A stretch of DNA of 64,000 bases from Butyriboletus loyo (taxonomy: Eukaryota > Basidiomycota > Agaricomycetes > Boletales > Boletaceae): contig JBBPSI010000074.1 in assembly GCA_038093515.1 (NCBI GenBank), positions 47,558-111,557 on the forward strand, read 5' to 3'. Under the pieces are notes generated by a model. That model was not told the DNA's origin and searched no databases. It saw nothing but the letters and a program-made list of their open reading frames with translations. A program made the position numbers and the translations under genes. Within the stretch, counting starts at the first letter, position 1. Each line of letters starts with the position of its first letter. Positions 47,951 to 60,333 of this stretch are shown piece after piece.

Positions 47951-48056
47951 GCCCCGAGAGGACGTTCATCGGTACTTGCTGTCACTAATCCCGCTTTGGA
48001 GCGAGCTCGTTTTCTCGACCACCTTGCTTCGTCTCAACCCCCTCAGCAATACCATC

Positions 48057-49406
48057 ATGCCTCGGGACCGCGGTTCATCGCCCCTCCCCATTCGTGGTAC
48101 GACCCCGTCCCACAGGCGCTTTGAGGCCCTCGAGCCCGTCGACAGCAAGGTTCATCCCGTCATCCACGCTGGCAGAGTTGCGGTCGTCACCGGTGCTGCG
48201 AGCGGCATCGGAAAAGCCGCCGCTATCGAGCTGGCAAGGTGCGTCACCATCGTTCTCGCTCCATCACGCCAAAGAGTGATCTGTCTTTCTTTGTTATCGG
48301 CAATTCGCTCTCTCTTGGCGCTAAACGACTTGCGGGTCATGTAATTTCCCTCTGCGGCGCTTAGAGCGGGCTTGAAGATTGCACTCGCTGATATCTCGGA
48401 GGACGTGCTCGCTCAGGCGGGCAAGGAGGTGGCTGCCATCGTGGGCGACGCCAATGTCCTCGTCGTCCCCACCGACGTCTCCAAGATCGACGACGTGCAG
48501 CGTCTGCGTGATAAGGTGTACGAAGCTTGGGGAGAGGTGAGCCGTCTTACGGCCATTGGATCGCATCCTCAAACAGTCCTGATAAGGTGCTAGGTTGCCG
48601 TTTTGATGAACAATGCTGCGATTGGTCCAGACACTAAATCCTGGGAGTTGCTTGATAATTGGCGAAGTACCTTTGAGGTGAACGTGTTCGGGTATGGGTC
48701 CCTGTCCTCGGAAGCGAGTTTTCTTTTGGCCGACATTTGTTTCAGTGTTGTGAACGTGCAGCAAACCTTTGTACCTGTACGTGTTCCCACGGGGTTTCTG
48801 ATGCGGTTGAATGACGGCTTGTTGCCAGTCGATGTTACACCAAGAAAACCAGGCAATAGTAATTAACACTGGGTCCAAGCAAGGGGTCACGAATCCTCCG
48901 TGGGTGACGCTCATTTCAGATTAAGATATAAATATCGATTGAATGGACATGAAACGACAGTGGCAATCCAGCATACAATGCCACGAAGGCGGCGGTAAAG
49001 AGTCTGACGGAAGGACTGGCGTATGAATTGCGCGAACGCCCTGCGTGCAATGTCACCGCGCATTTATTCATGTGAGTTTGGTTCCCATGCGACGATCGGA
49101 GATAATAATGTTCCGTCGAGCCCTGGATTCACCTTTACAGGATTGACGGCGCGCTCTGGAGGGGTGAAACCGGGAGGAGCGTGGAGCGCGGAAGAGACGG
49201 TGCTTTACATGCTCGATCACGTGCGCTTGGGCGAGTTTTACATTCTCTGCCCTGACAACGAGACGCGGCGTGAGCTGGACCAGCTGCGGATTATGTGGGC
49301 GGCGGGGGATGTGGCGGAGGGGAGGCCGGCGCTGAGCCGATGGCACAAGACTTGGAAACCGTTGTTTGAGGAGTACATCCGGGATGGGTTGGCGGAGATG
49401 CAGTGA
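48057..49406 (+). CDS. Short-chain dehydrogenase/reductase
   Basis: SDR oxidoreductase with an N-terminal extension of about 30 residues before the Rossmann fold. Motifs: VAVVTGAASGIGKAAA (TGxxxGxG), KIALADISEDVL, VPTDVSKIDDVQ and VLMNNAAIGPDTKSW. The catalytic serine is in IVINTGSKQGVTNPP and the YxxxK pair in NPAYNATKAAVKSL, both formed across introns. The C-terminus reads KPGGAWSAEETVLYML and LDQLRIMWAAGDVAEGRPALSRWH, a conserved tail of a particular fungal SDR subgroup. About seven introns, all GT-AG. It is unrelated in detail to the SDR at 41.6 kb, which has no such tail. Confidence 0.88.
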
Positions 49407-49489
49407 GAAGGATAAAAAGATGTTTGTACGATATGTACTGCACTGCAATCTGGGGTTCCGAAGCGCACGCGGAGCGAGACGGAGGAGTG

Positions 49490-49544
49490 AGTGAAACGGT
49501 TGGTAGTCAGAACCAACGGCTACACTCGGGAACCATGCAACTGA
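49490..49544 (+). repeat. Dispersed repeat, copy 2 (short)
   Basis: 'gtgaaacggttggtagtcagaaccaacgg' followed by 'ctacactcgg' and 'aaccatgcaactg' matches the outer parts of the copy at 61347-61460 in the same orientation, with the middle deleted. Confidence 0.65.
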
Positions 49545-49778
49545 ATATCCGAGTCTACGGAGACCTATGGCATACGTCCATCCAACTCCGGATCTACTCG
49601 GAATGCACTCCACCATCGGTTCTCGTGTGCGGGGTTAGGCAGTGAGGACAGCCGCGGACAACTACCCCGGATCTTAGCCAGACCCCATCGGCGGCCTACA
49701 GAGTGAAATACGTACGGGCGTCGTTGTCGTGCACGGGGGATGCAGGGTGGTCGCGGATCTTGATACATCCCCCATCAG

Positions 49779-49786
49779 TATAAATA
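49779..49786 (+). promoter_or_regulatory. TATA box of the NAD-GDH gene
   Basis: 'tataaata' 47 bases upstream of the ATG at 49833. Confidence 0.6.
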
Positions 49787-49832
49787 CGCGTCTTGTCCTG
49801 TACACCTTCTCCCATTCGACATCCATTTCCAA

Positions 49833-52800
49833 ATGTCTTCCTCTCCCCTACAGCCAAGGCAGCAACTCCACGCCAACTTCAGTGGCGGGCCCCATGGCCC
49901 CAACCCTATCCCCAAGTCCAGCAGCGAGGCATCTCTCCAACGCCTCAAAAACCTGCCCGGATACACTACCCCAGTATTCAAGGGCAAGGAAGAACAGCGT
50001 GCAAAGGTTCAGGCCGTCGTCGCCGCCAAGGTCAGACCTCGTCCCTGTCAGTAGCGAACAGATCATCCCCTGATCGCCTCTCATCACATCAGGGTTTCAT
50101 CCCGCGCGAATTGGTCGCCAACGAGGTCAACTGGTTCTACTCCCACCTCGGCATCGACGACACGTATTTCCAGAACGAATCCCCGTCCGTCATATCCGAT
50201 CACATCATCGCCCTCTTCGGCGCCAAAGTGCTCGCCTACACCAAGCACGACCCGAACAAGCTGGTCATCGACCTCGAGCGAATCGACGAGAAAGGAAACG
50301 GCGCTACTTTTATTCACACGAGTCCTCCTGGCTTCACATCCACCGAAGGTCCCGGCGCTACTTGTGAATCCAGGTATCTTCGGTCGTGTCGTATCCCCTC
50401 CCGTCTGCTCACCGCTCCCCCTCTAGGATCGATGCCTTGTTCCTCGACAAGGCGACCCCCGCCAATTGTTACCGCCTCGAGACCTTCCGTGCTACCGGTT
50501 CCATTTCCGCGACCGCATCGCAGCAACTCCGCTGCTATTTTGTCACAAAATGTCACTTCCCTGCCCAACCTCCCCCGTCATCTCGCACTGATGGCCTCAC
50601 GGACATCCGCTCGGTCTCTGATCCCGTCTTCCTCGAAAAGGCCAGCGAAAATACCCTCGAGATATACCAGAAGATCATATGGCAGGTCGAAGGCCGTCAT
50701 GGCCCTGTCATGGAAGTCTTCGAGGTCGAGGGTACTCGCGAGAGGCGTCTCGTCATCGGCTACAAGATGGGTGGACCCTCTCGCTTCTTTAGGTATGCTC
50801 TCACCCCCAACGCTGCCTCTGGTACTCACTCACCCTCTTCCAGTGCGCTTTCCAATCTGTACCACTACTACCAGCTCTACTCGGCCCGCAAGTATGTAGA
50901 GCAGTTCTCCAATGGCGTCACGATCATATCCTTGTATCTCAATCCCATGCCCAACTCCACTGCTGCTCCGATCGAGGGCTCGATCTTCCAAGTCATGAAG
51001 GAGGCATCACTGCTATACTGTCTTCCCGATAACCCATTCTTTCTCAATCCAGACAACTCGAACCACGCTGTTCAGGAAGCTACGTACGCTTGTGGGTATC
51101 TCATCGTGTCAGCTCGGTACCAGTCTAACCACTCCTATCATCAGACTGCGGTTGGGTATTTGCACAGCATTTTTGCAATCGCCTCGGGCCTGCATATCTC
51201 CATTTGAAGAACAGCCTGGACGAGTCCAACCCCATTCATGCGGAGGTCCTCAACGATATCAAGAGGCGTTTCAGAGAAGAGACCTTTACGCGTGAGAGCA
51301 TCGCCCAGGTCATCCACGCCCACTCGGAACTGGTGGGTGTGACTACAATCAATCGCGAAAACCATTCTAAAGGTATTGCAGATACGCCTCCTCTACGTAA
51401 ACTTTGCCATGGTTCACTACCCTGTCGTCGATGATGAGTCTCTCAAGTATGTCTGTGGCCAAAGTCGTCGAGTGGTTGTCTGACCAAGTATATCAGGCCT
51501 ACTTTGTCATTCCAGCGGTTGCAGAATACCCAGCCTCTCTCAGACGAGGAGTTGTACGACAAGATCAGACGCTCAATTCCCAACAAACAGGATTTGCAAG
51601 TTCTCGAGAGTTTCTTGATTTTCAACAAGTACGTTTTTCATCCGTTTCAGGGCAAGGAGCCTTGTTGATCGCCATGCTTGCCAGGCACGTCCTCAAGACC
51701 AACTTTTATCAACCAACTAAAGTTGCTCTTTCATTCCGCCTTGCACCAGATTTCCTGCCAGAAGTGGAATACCCCAGGAAGCCGTTTGGCATGTTCTTTG
51801 TCATTGGAAATGAATTCCGTGGATTCCACATCCGCTTTAAAGATGTCGCTCGCGGCGGTATCCGTATAGTTCTATCTAGGAACAAGGAGTGGGTCTGACG
51901 AATTGAAATCTTACAACATTTTATCCTGATCAGTTCTGTAGGAACTACTCCATCAACCAGAGGATGCTGTTTGACGAAAACTATGGTCTGGCTTCGACAC
52001 AGTCATTGAAGAACAAGGATATACCTGAAGGAGGTGCCAAGGGGACTATTCTGCCTTCGTACGTTGTTCGCGTTCGCTCATGTGACGGAAACTAAGCGGG
52101 GTCGCCGTCCAGCCTCGGAGCTAAGCCGAGGTTTTGTTTCGAAAAATACGTAGATGTAAGGCACATAAACTAATTACTCGTCGTGCCGTGTTTCTGATGG
52201 TTCCTCGTAGGCCATCATAGATTTGTTGATACCTGGGCAAACGCCTGGAATCAAGGAGCGTCTGGTCGACCTTTACGGTAAACCCGAACTGCTCTTTTTT
52301 GGACCCGATGGTTCGTTTTCTTCCTTCTCTCGTTAATGTGCCGCTGCGACGAATCGTTTCAGAGGGTACGGCGGATATGATGGACTGGGCAGCACGTAAG
52401 TACACGGTTCACCAATCTAGTCCGACAACCCTGATCTTCTCCTTCAGTACACGCCCGTAATCGCGGTGCAGAAAAATGGTGGAAGTCATTTACCACTGGC
52501 AAGAGCGCCGAACTCCTTGGTGGTGTGCCACATGATACGTATGGAATGACCTCGCTGTCGATCCGACAGTACGTGTTGGGTATATACAAGCAGCTTGGTC
52601 TCAGAGAAAAGGACGTGACCAAGGTCCAGACTGGTGGCCCTGGTGAGTAAATCCCGTTTGATTCTAGGGTTCTGACCAACGTTTGGTTGGCAGACGGTGA
52701 TCTCGGCTCGAGTACGTATACATATTTACATCGTGATCACGCCATTCACGCGAAAACGTAGATGAAATCTTGCTTAGTTCGGACAAGACTGTTGCGATTA

Positions 52801-53883
52801 TCGATGGCAGTGGTGTCCTCGCGGATCCTGCCGGTCTCAACCGCGAAGAGCTTGTACGCCTTGCCAAGCTGAGGGTGCCAGTCGCCCACTTTGACAAGTT
52901 CAAGTTGAGCAAGGACGGGTACCTTGTCAAGGTCGAAGAACAAGACGTCAAGCTGCCATGTAAGTCACTTCCTGGACTCTTGTCCTGATTTCACTGATGC
53001 AGCTAATGACAGCCGGTGAGATTGTTCTGGATGGCACAGATTTCAGGAATGGGGCGCATTTCAGGTTCAAGGCAGATTTGTTCGTGCCCTGTGGTGGGCG
53101 TCCTGAGGCCGTTAACGTATCCAACGTTGCCGCGTTGTGCGATACAGAGGGCAAACCTCACTTTAAGTACATCGTCGAGGGTGCGAACTTGTTCTTTACA
53201 CAACAAGCGCGGCTCCATTTGGAGAAGCGCAGGATCGTCGTATTCAAGGATTCCAGCGCGAACAAGGGTGAGGCTTTTTTCTTCCGCGCGCGTTTGACTG
53301 ATCTGACCCCGTTTCAGGTGGCGTGACTAGCTCGTCTCTTGAAGTTCTTGCCGGTCTCGCGTTGTCAACCCAAGAATACATGGATCTCATGATCTTCAAG
53401 GAGGGAAAACCCTCCGAGTTTTACCAGAGTTATGTCAAGGACACCCAAGCCAAGATCACGGAGAACGCCGCTGCTGAATTCCAGTGCATTTGGCGTGAGC
53501 ATGCCCGTCTTCAAGGAGCAAAGCCACGGAGTCAGATCTCGGATGAACTCTCGATTTCGCTGAACAATCTCCAAGCCGAACTCGAAAGTTCGGACCTATT
53601 TGACGATCTGCCAAGTAGGAAGGGTGTCATGCGCAGAGCTATCCCGAAAACATTGGTGGATCAGATTGGCCTTGATACCTTGCTTCAGAGGCTGCCAGAG
53701 CCTTATCAACGCGCGCTGTTCTCTAGCTGGGTTGCCTCGCACTTTGTAGGTCTTTCACGGTATTGTCGGTTGTCTTCAACGACTGAGCTTGTTCTGTTTT
53801 TTTTTTCGTTCCAGATCTACAAATATGGTGTCGATGGTTCGAGCGTGGACTTTTTCCACTTTGCTCGTGATCTCGCCAATTAG
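49833..53883 (+). CDS. gdh2: NAD-specific glutamate dehydrogenase (large, GDH2 type)
   Basis: Catabolic enzyme converting glutamate to 2-oxoglutarate and ammonia with NAD. Large type of about 1,050 residues, encoded in many exons. It starts MSSSPLQPRQQLHANFSGGP. N-terminal regulatory strings are FIPRELVANEVNWFYSHLGIDDTYF, LVIDLERIDEKG and VMEVFEVEGTRERRLVIGYKMGG. The catalytic part carries GNEFRGFHIRFKDVARGGIRIV, EGGAKGTILPS, FFGPDEGTADMMDWAA, TTGKSAELLGGVPHDTYGMTS and KVQTGGPDGDLGSNEI. Later come IIDGSGVLADPAGLN, CGGRPEAVNVSNV, YIVEGANLFFTQQARL and VFKDSSANKGGVTSSSLEVL. The stop is at 53881-53883, convergent with the lipase. A TATA box precedes it. Confidence 0.93.
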
Positions 53884-54069
53884 AATGAATGGGATATCAG
53901 CTGAGACGTGTTTTACCCCTAGACATATTCTATAACTTTGGGATCCATCGGGTGTTTCTCTGTACAAATAATATTTCTGTAACTCGTTCGCCAAACCTGC
54001 TACAATTCGGCATGATATAATAATTTAAATGGCACGACGGTACACTTTTCATAAATCGCTCTATTGATA

Positions 54070-55963
54070 TTACAGACCCTCGTCGTACAATTTACGAGTC
54101 AGAGCGACGTAGAACCGCTCCAGGTCAAACCCGGTCGCTAGGTCGTTCTTCGCCGTCTTCTTGGACGGCAGCTTTTCTTTCGAAGGAAACGATGCGTTGC
54201 CCGAGGTGGTAGGAACATGGTCCACCATCCAATCAAACACCGCCGAGATCTTGTCCGTCGACGCCTTGACGACGGGATCGTTGCGACTGTCTTGTGTGAT
54301 CCGTTCTCTTTCTCTGCTTTCCGACGGAACAATACCAGCTGCCTGAGCAAGCTCGAGCCCCTCCGAGGCGCTCTTTTCTTGTTTCCTCCATGCGCCGATG
54401 AACCTAGACCAGTCCCCCTCTCCATAGATGCGATTCGTAATATTACCTATTCCCGAGGCCAACTCGACGTTCATCTCCATCCCTTGCGCACCCCTTATCT
54501 CCCAGTGATCACAACCATTCAAGATACCCAGGAATTCACCCCATCGGGCGCTTTGGATGGTCACGAGCCCGTCATTGCCCCACTCGTTCTCTTGTTCCCA
54601 TAATGGGACGGTCGAATCGTACGATGGCGTATTTCCAGCCGTCGTTGCTGCTGCTTTCAATCGTTCCCTCGCTTTCCTCTCGGCATCGTCGAGGACCATT
54701 TTTGGAAGAAAGAGTGGATGCCAAATGTTCATCTCGTCGATGCGCGACGCGACGCTAAAGTACTTGACGCGAGGATCGTTGGGCGTCGAAGGGTTGAACA
54801 CGTCGTTTAGGTACGACGTCGTCAAGTTTGCGTATGCGGGTGAGTCGATGAGCGAGAGGAGGAGAGTGGTGAACGAGGAGGGGAGGGTGGATAACGATAG
54901 ACGGAACGCCGTCTCGCGTTTCTCGGCGTTCGTCGACGATATCGGATCCGACTCTGATCGAGTTTGTCGTTGGACGTCGCTCGCGAGTGGATGCGTGGGT
55001 TCACGTTGTCGGCGTCCGAGACCGAGATATTGCTGGTCGTGTTTTGATTTTCATCTGTCCGTTCTAGGTGACGTGAATAGGAAAAGTGCTTACCGCACAC
55101 CAATCCATGAAAGGACTTCCGCGGTGGGGCGTACTTATGGAAGTCAAGGATAGGGGGACGTACTCGGTTGGCCGAATGTGGGTTATCAGGTGTCGACAAT
55201 CGAGGCCACCCATGGAATGAGCCATGAGATTGACGCCTCTGCCGCGCGCTTTATGTTGCAGGATATGATCGAGATTATCCGCCCTCGATGCGATGGAACC
55301 GGTTCTTTGTGGAAACGTATGACACGTCAGTACACTGACCGAAAGAGTCGCGTGGGTCTTACCCGGGTACTCCTGTGACGATGACTTGGGCACCAAGTTT
55401 GTGCTTCAGAATGGATAATACTGAGGACCAATACTGTAGACGTATGTTAGGGAATGCTGCGGGGCCCCTCACGTCGAATCCGTATAATCCTGGGACGAGG
55501 TCAAGCAAGGGCATTGGGAATAAAAGGATGCAATACCATGACAGAGGACAATAGGATAGCGCGGGGCTCTGGCGGGATGGAAGAGGGTAGGGTTGTTCAT
55601 CAAGGGATGAATAGTATCGCTATAGTCTGTGTTCCCGCGAGGGGGTGGGGCTGGAGAGCGTTGCTCGTTGCATGGGCGCGATGGCTGGAGAGACGAGGTG
55701 GGGTCTGGCAGATTAGTCTCGGATCGTGGAGCATATTCTGTGGGTCTGCTGCACACGCGCCATCCGAGAGGGGCGAGGTCCGGGGAGTAGGCAGATATGA
55801 GCCAGGCCGAGGTAGAGCGTGGTGAAGCTGGGTCGGAGGGATGCGAGTGGAGGGAGGAGGAGATGAGATATTGATTTGTGAGGGAGAGTGATGAGATGAC
55901 ATTGACGAGACGGCGGAGGAGGACGACGAGGCGGACTGGCAGGGAGATGAGGCTGTTGTTCAT
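54070..55963 (-). CDS. Triacylglycerol lipase (alpha/beta hydrolase)
   Basis: Lipase of the fungal mitochondrial/lipid-droplet group. It starts at MNNSLISLPVRLVVLLRRLVNVISS, a long N-terminal basic/hydrophobic lead that could target mitochondria or a membrane. Then follow YPIVLCHGLYGFDVRGP (oxyanion loop HG), VTGVPGTGSIASRADNL and VNLMAHSMGGLDCRHL, which holds the nucleophile serine (GHSMG-type, here AHSMG). SISTPHRGSPFMDWCA comes next. The C-terminal part has DSPAYANLTTSYLNDVFNP and WGNDGLVTIQSARWGEFLG (Asp). The catalytic histidine is likely the one in GCDHWEIRG. The junction after FMDWCA to QYLGLGRR keeps frame through an intron of about 65 bases. Ends ALTRKLYDEGL. Divergent from GH16 gene 2 by about 210 bases. 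Confidence 0.85.
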
Positions 55964-56120
55964 CTTGCCGCATACGCTTCAAGTCAAAGTAGCTCGGTAC
56001 TTTGACTTCGCTTATGTAACTGCTCATCCAAATTTCTTGCGGGCCAAACGACGGATTGGTATCTCATTCTATTGACTTACCCAGAGTTTACTTATCGGCG
56101 GCTGACTCCCTCTTCTTTGC

Positions 56121-56128
56121 ATAAATAT
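56121..56128 (+). promoter_or_regulatory. TATA-like box of GH16 gene 2
   Basis: 'ataaatat' in the palindromic context gcataaatatgc, 45 bases upstream of the ATG at 56173. Confidence 0.5.
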
Positions 56129-56172
56129 GCCTCCGATGCTGGCTGACAGTCAGGTTCGTCGCTTTCCCCGCC

Positions 56173-57716
56173 ATGAAGTCGCTCATTTTCCGCACCGCCG
56201 CTTTCCTCCTCTGCACTCGTCGCGTTCTAGCCGGTTACACTTATTCTAAATCAGTAGACATCACTGGCGCAGACTTCTACGACGAGTTTAGTTTCTACGA
56301 GGGCGCGGACCCAACCCACGGCAGAGTGTTTGCACCTCTTTTCCGTCGTCTTGTCCGTCTGTTCATGACCGATCATATCTCCTCAGTACCTACGTCGATC
56401 GGCGGGTCGCTCAGGAATACAATCTCACCTATGTCACAGATAACACCTTCATCTTGCGCGCCGACTATTCAACGTATCTTATGCCATCCGATCCTGGTAG
56501 AAAATCATTCCGTGTCTCCTCCAACAGACAATTTTCAACCTTTACTGCAATGTATGTTGGCCCGCTTCCTCATCACACTCTTCATAATCACATTTGTAGC
56601 TTCGACATGCATCACATGCCAGAAGGATGTGGGTGAGCGACTAAACCACGCCTTGCTCTGTTTCACGTATGATAAACCGCATCTAGAACATGGCCAGCCG
56701 TATGGACTGTGAGTCCGTTTCTATTTCAGCAATTGTTACACGTCCAAATACCCGTTCGTAGGTCGGGGCTGACTGGCCCAATCAGGTAGGCCATCTTTGG
56801 ACTCCTCGTTTCCGGAACAAGCCGTCACGCCCCACAGGGCGAGATCGATATCCTCGAAGGGGTGAACAATATGGGGCCAAACATCGCATCCCTTCACACT
56901 GGACCCAGTGGGTGATTTACTCTACACATTTTCTTAATACCAATCAACTCTCCCGTCAGACTGTCACATGACGCCGTCGCATTATATGACTGGGTTTGTG
57001 CCAACAATGTTTGCCGTCTTTCCCCTTCCTTACAATTCTTCTAGTTGGTCCGGGGACACGAACTGTGCAGCATACGAGACAGCAAACGATGGTTGCCGCG
57101 TCCAATTCTCCAATCCGGCGAGCTTTGGGCCTTCATTCAACAACAACCAAGGCGGATGGTATGTTTTGATTTTGTCCAGCCATAAGGATGCTGACTCCCG
57201 CCATAGGTATGCTATTGAGCGCTCCAGCAGCGAGATCAGAATGTGGTTTTGGCCTCGAAATGACGGCTCCGTTCCCGGTCAGGTAGAATTCAGCTCATCC
57301 CATCACGGAGTTGAACCAGACTCTTGGGTACGTGCTTTTAGCAACGATGCTCTGTCCTGTGTTGTGATTTCTTACGACCCTTTTACAGGGTGAGCCCGCT
57401 GCAATTTGGATGAATGATCAGTGCGACTTTGCCGAGCGTTTCGGTCCCCACAACATTATCATCAACCTCACGTTTTGTACGGGTATTTTCGACCATATAC
57501 ATTATCGTTACTGACATTGGAATATTTTCCAGGCGGTGACTGGGCTGGTGCTGTATACTCAAATTCTGGTTGTCCTGATACGTGCGAAAGTCAGTACGGA
57601 GAAGCGAATCTGATTCTGCCTGTGTTAACCTCTCCCCTGCAGACTTTGTCAACACAAACCCGAATAGCTTCAATAATGCGTACTTTGACTTTTCGGCGAT
57701 CAGGATATACACATAG
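56173..57716 (+). CDS. GH16 glycoside hydrolase (laminarinase-like), secreted
   Basis: Second Lam16A-type beta-glucanase in the window. The signal peptide is MKSLIFRTAAFLLCTRRVLAG. Read across introns: DITGADFYDEFSFYEGADPTHGR, EYNLTYVTDNTFILRADYSTYL and SFRVSSNRQFSTFTA. After the DMHHMPEGCG segment comes the catalytic block QGEIDILEGVNNMGPNIASLHTG with the ExDxxE glutamates. CAAYETANDGCRVQFSNPASFGPSFN and IEIR-like WFWPRN strings follow, then HNIIINLTFCGDWAG and NNAYFDFSAIRIYT at the end. There is no Ser/Thr-rich linker or hydrophobic tail, so it should be released, unlike gene 1. Eight or more introns. One exon between 56330 and 56390 was not fully resolved. Confidence 0.88.
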
Positions 57717-58011
57717 GGGGCTGAGATGCAGATATCTTTCAGGGTTACATGCGTGGAGGGTGAAATACCGGCGGATTTGATACCACCCGTGACTTGGAAC
57801 ATCTATCGCCAACGAAACAAGCCATTCTTTTGCGATGCAGAGGTGGGGTTGCAGCCTCTCACCAGCAGGGTAGGCCTCGATATTAGTACATGTCTAAACA
57901 ATTTAATCATTGGAGAAATGCGCGTTGTCCATTGATGTCGACCGCTGCTAACTACAGGGTCAGCTGACCCTGTACTATAACGAAATACGGCTTCTGGACG
58001 TCACGATCTCG

Positions 58012-59094
58012 ATGTCCCGCAAAAATACAATCCTCTCAGAACCCAAGCAGACAATAACCGCTACTCCACGAAACCCTACGGACATCGACACTCCCCCCCG
58101 ATGGCCAGCAAGAGAGCGCCTCAAGAGTTCTGTCCTGGAAGAACTCTGGTCAATTTGGCGAGCCGACCCACGCGTGCCCTCGGTCAAGTCCAGGCGATCA
58201 TGGGCGATCTCCCGCAGCGCAAGCCCTCGCCTAGTTGACGGTTGGTTCCTCCGCAGAAGAACATGCGCGCGAAAAGTGGGGCAACCGATACCAGACGGAT
58301 CGTATGACCTCCCACTTAGGTTTCGTCCGAAACGAGAGCGGTCCACGACCCCCATCGAACCTGACTTGCCCTCCGATGATACGCTGGTATATCTCCCCGA
58401 TGGTGACGACGCCAACGACCTAGAAGCTTCTTCCGATACTGTTTTTGATGAAGACACGTTCATAGAATTGAAAAAAACTGAAAGTCCCGCATATAAGGAG
58501 GTCCCTCTGCAACTTCGTTCTAAACACCATTACTTTCAGCCAAAGCCGAGGTTTGGCGCAATCCTCTTTTTGCTCACTATTAACTTTGTTTGGGTTTGGT
58601 ATTAGCTCCGTCGATCTTTATGCAACAGAAGATCGCTGTGGCAGGGATACCTCGTTCGAAAATCCTTCTTTCGTCGTCTGCAACCAAGGCCGGGGAAAGC
58701 GGTCCAGATTTACGTGTATACTTTGTTCGACAAAGTCAGCCCAAGGTGATACGAGTGTCTCTCCGAACGAATCTGCGTATATGCGCCACTCTGATACGCA
58801 GGCACCCCAGACGTGGCCCCATCTGGCACGATGTCCGATTTCGATTTGAGAGGGAACTTGACCATCGGATGTCCGCGTCTCGACTTCCTTCCCGACACAC
58901 TCTCGGAGCTCTCTGCCATCCCGTTCTTATTTCACACACCACCCTCAGTACCTCCCGACAACACTGTCAGCCATCGAACTGTGGCTGACTGGACGCTCGT
59001 CGAGGACGGGCTAGGGCGTCTTGTGAATGATGGGAAACTTGATTTTTCTTTTCTTGACGTTCCACACCTCGCCTCTATGGAATTGCGTGATTGA
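58012..59094 (+). CDS. Homeodomain-like DNA-binding protein
   Basis: Probable nuclear transcription factor. Exons 58012-58550, 58606-58745 and 58802-59094 give 323 codons in frame. At about residues 25-90 lies a homeodomain-like fold: RWPARERLKSSVLEELWSIW (helix 1), PRVPSVKSRRSWAISR (helix 2), SASPRLVDGWFLRRRTCARK (helix 3). The WF and the Arg of position 53 are kept, but position 51 is Arg instead of the nearly invariant Asn. YDLPLRFRPKRE follows and may be a nuclear localisation signal. The middle is acidic (DDTLVYLPDGDDANDLE), as in activation regions. The rest has no known domain. The chosen ATG is the first in the frame; a further 5' exon near 57730-57960 is possible. Confidence 0.6.
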
Positions 59095-59742
59095 GCTTGA
59101 TGACATCGCACTTGTTTGTTCTCTTTGAATTCCACGTCGTCGTGTTGCTTGGCTCTGTCATGTCCTGTGGGTATGTCAGGGTAACTCGGAGTGATCGTAG
59201 ATGAATGTGACAGAAGGAATATGAGATTTACTGGTATGCAATTGAAGGTATGATTACCTTTCCATGAGTTTGTCAAAGAGACATCGGAGTGGGGGAGCAA
59301 TTAGTCTGGGACCCAGACTGTCTATGAGTGTAGACAATCCAATGTCGGGATGGGCCTATACTGCTCTTTTCGCTCTCTCTACTGCATAGGGTCCGTGGTG
59401 AACAAGTATCTTTGACATTGCGTTCACACAGGAGCATCCATTTTCTTCAACTTGCAGAATCATCACCACGTAGCTTCCATCTCTTCCATCTCTTCCGTTA
59501 CTCCTCTTGAGGGCCCTCCGGGTTCAGAGTTAACTTGAGTTCGATTCACCGGGATGAATTCGGCCCTTACATGCCTGGCTGGGAACACCGACGCAAGGAG
59601 GATCACACACGTTGATCACAATACCCGTGCTACCACATGTCTGCGCCCTATTCCCCCACCAGAGTCTGCATCGTCATCCCCATCCCCATCCCACCCGTCG
59701 TAGCCCCCAGTTGGGAGAAATATCGCACTCCTTAACACGAGG
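59095..59742. other. Intergenic region with a degraded WW motif
   Basis: Contains (tcttccatc) type repeats near 59480-59510. At 59573-59650 is a sequence that, in two frames, recalls a WW domain (PGWEHRRKE then VDHNTRATT). The frame is broken between the two halves. Confidence 0.4.
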
Positions 59743-60333
59743 TTGACGACGTGGAACGATCCCCGATCGCCACTTCCATTTGGATGGGAAATGCGGTTGA
59801 TGTCCAAAGGCCGGGCTTATTTCATTGACCATAACACTCGCACAACGATATGGAATGATCCACGTCTGCCGAGCAACAACTCAGATTCGCGTGACTATAC
59901 GCTGGAGTCAGCCTTCTATCGTATGTGTACAACAGGAAGAACTCGAGAAATCCAGGCCACTCGAGTCCGACAGCCACAATCGCCCGCTCCTGAATTCAAC
60001 TTTGAAGAAGTTAGCGAGCTTTTTTTTGCTTCCGTGTTGGCACTGCTCGAGCCACTGTCCCCGACCGATCGCCGGGGGGACGAAGTACCCCCGCTGGACC
60101 CATCCCGTACTTTATCGAAATCGTCAGATGCCCGAGTGACCTCCCAGGTCTGGTGGAAAACTTTTTATCCCAGGGCTGTTCAATATTTAAGAAGTGGTTA
60201 CAGAGAGAGGGTTACAAAGACGCGGCTTCACATAATCCCGGTTGACGTTCCGGAAAGTCGCGAACGTCAACAGGATTCTCCTTCATTGTCCCTCGGATTT
60301 GTATGCAGGGACTTGTCACACATTACAGCATAA
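59573..60333 (+). pseudogene. Decayed tandem WW-domain sequence (Nedd4/Rsp5-like origin)
   Basis: Three WW-type pieces lie in a row: PGWEHRR/VDHNTRATT (59573-59650, frameshifted), TTWNDPRSP (59740-59770, only the end of a domain) and a complete domain [34 protein letters not shown] (59767-59868). The last one matches the third WW domain of Rsp5-type HECT ubiquitin ligases closely. An open frame continues to 60333, but no HECT signature follows. It looks like the remains of a WW array cut loose from its enzyme. A working small WW protein starting at 59743 cannot be excluded. Confidence 0.45.

Larger units (their letters stand above)
49407..49832. other. Intergenic region with dispersed repeat copy 2 and GDH promoter
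   Basis: About 425 bases between the SDR stop and the GDH start. It contains the repeat at 49490-49544 and a TATA box at 49779-49786. Confidence 0.5.

Noticed and set aside
58012..59094. A mating-type homeodomain locus
   Set aside because: Only one homeodomain-like gene, no divergent HD1/HD2 pair, no MIP or beta-flanking gene, and the domain is unlike mating-type HD proteins.
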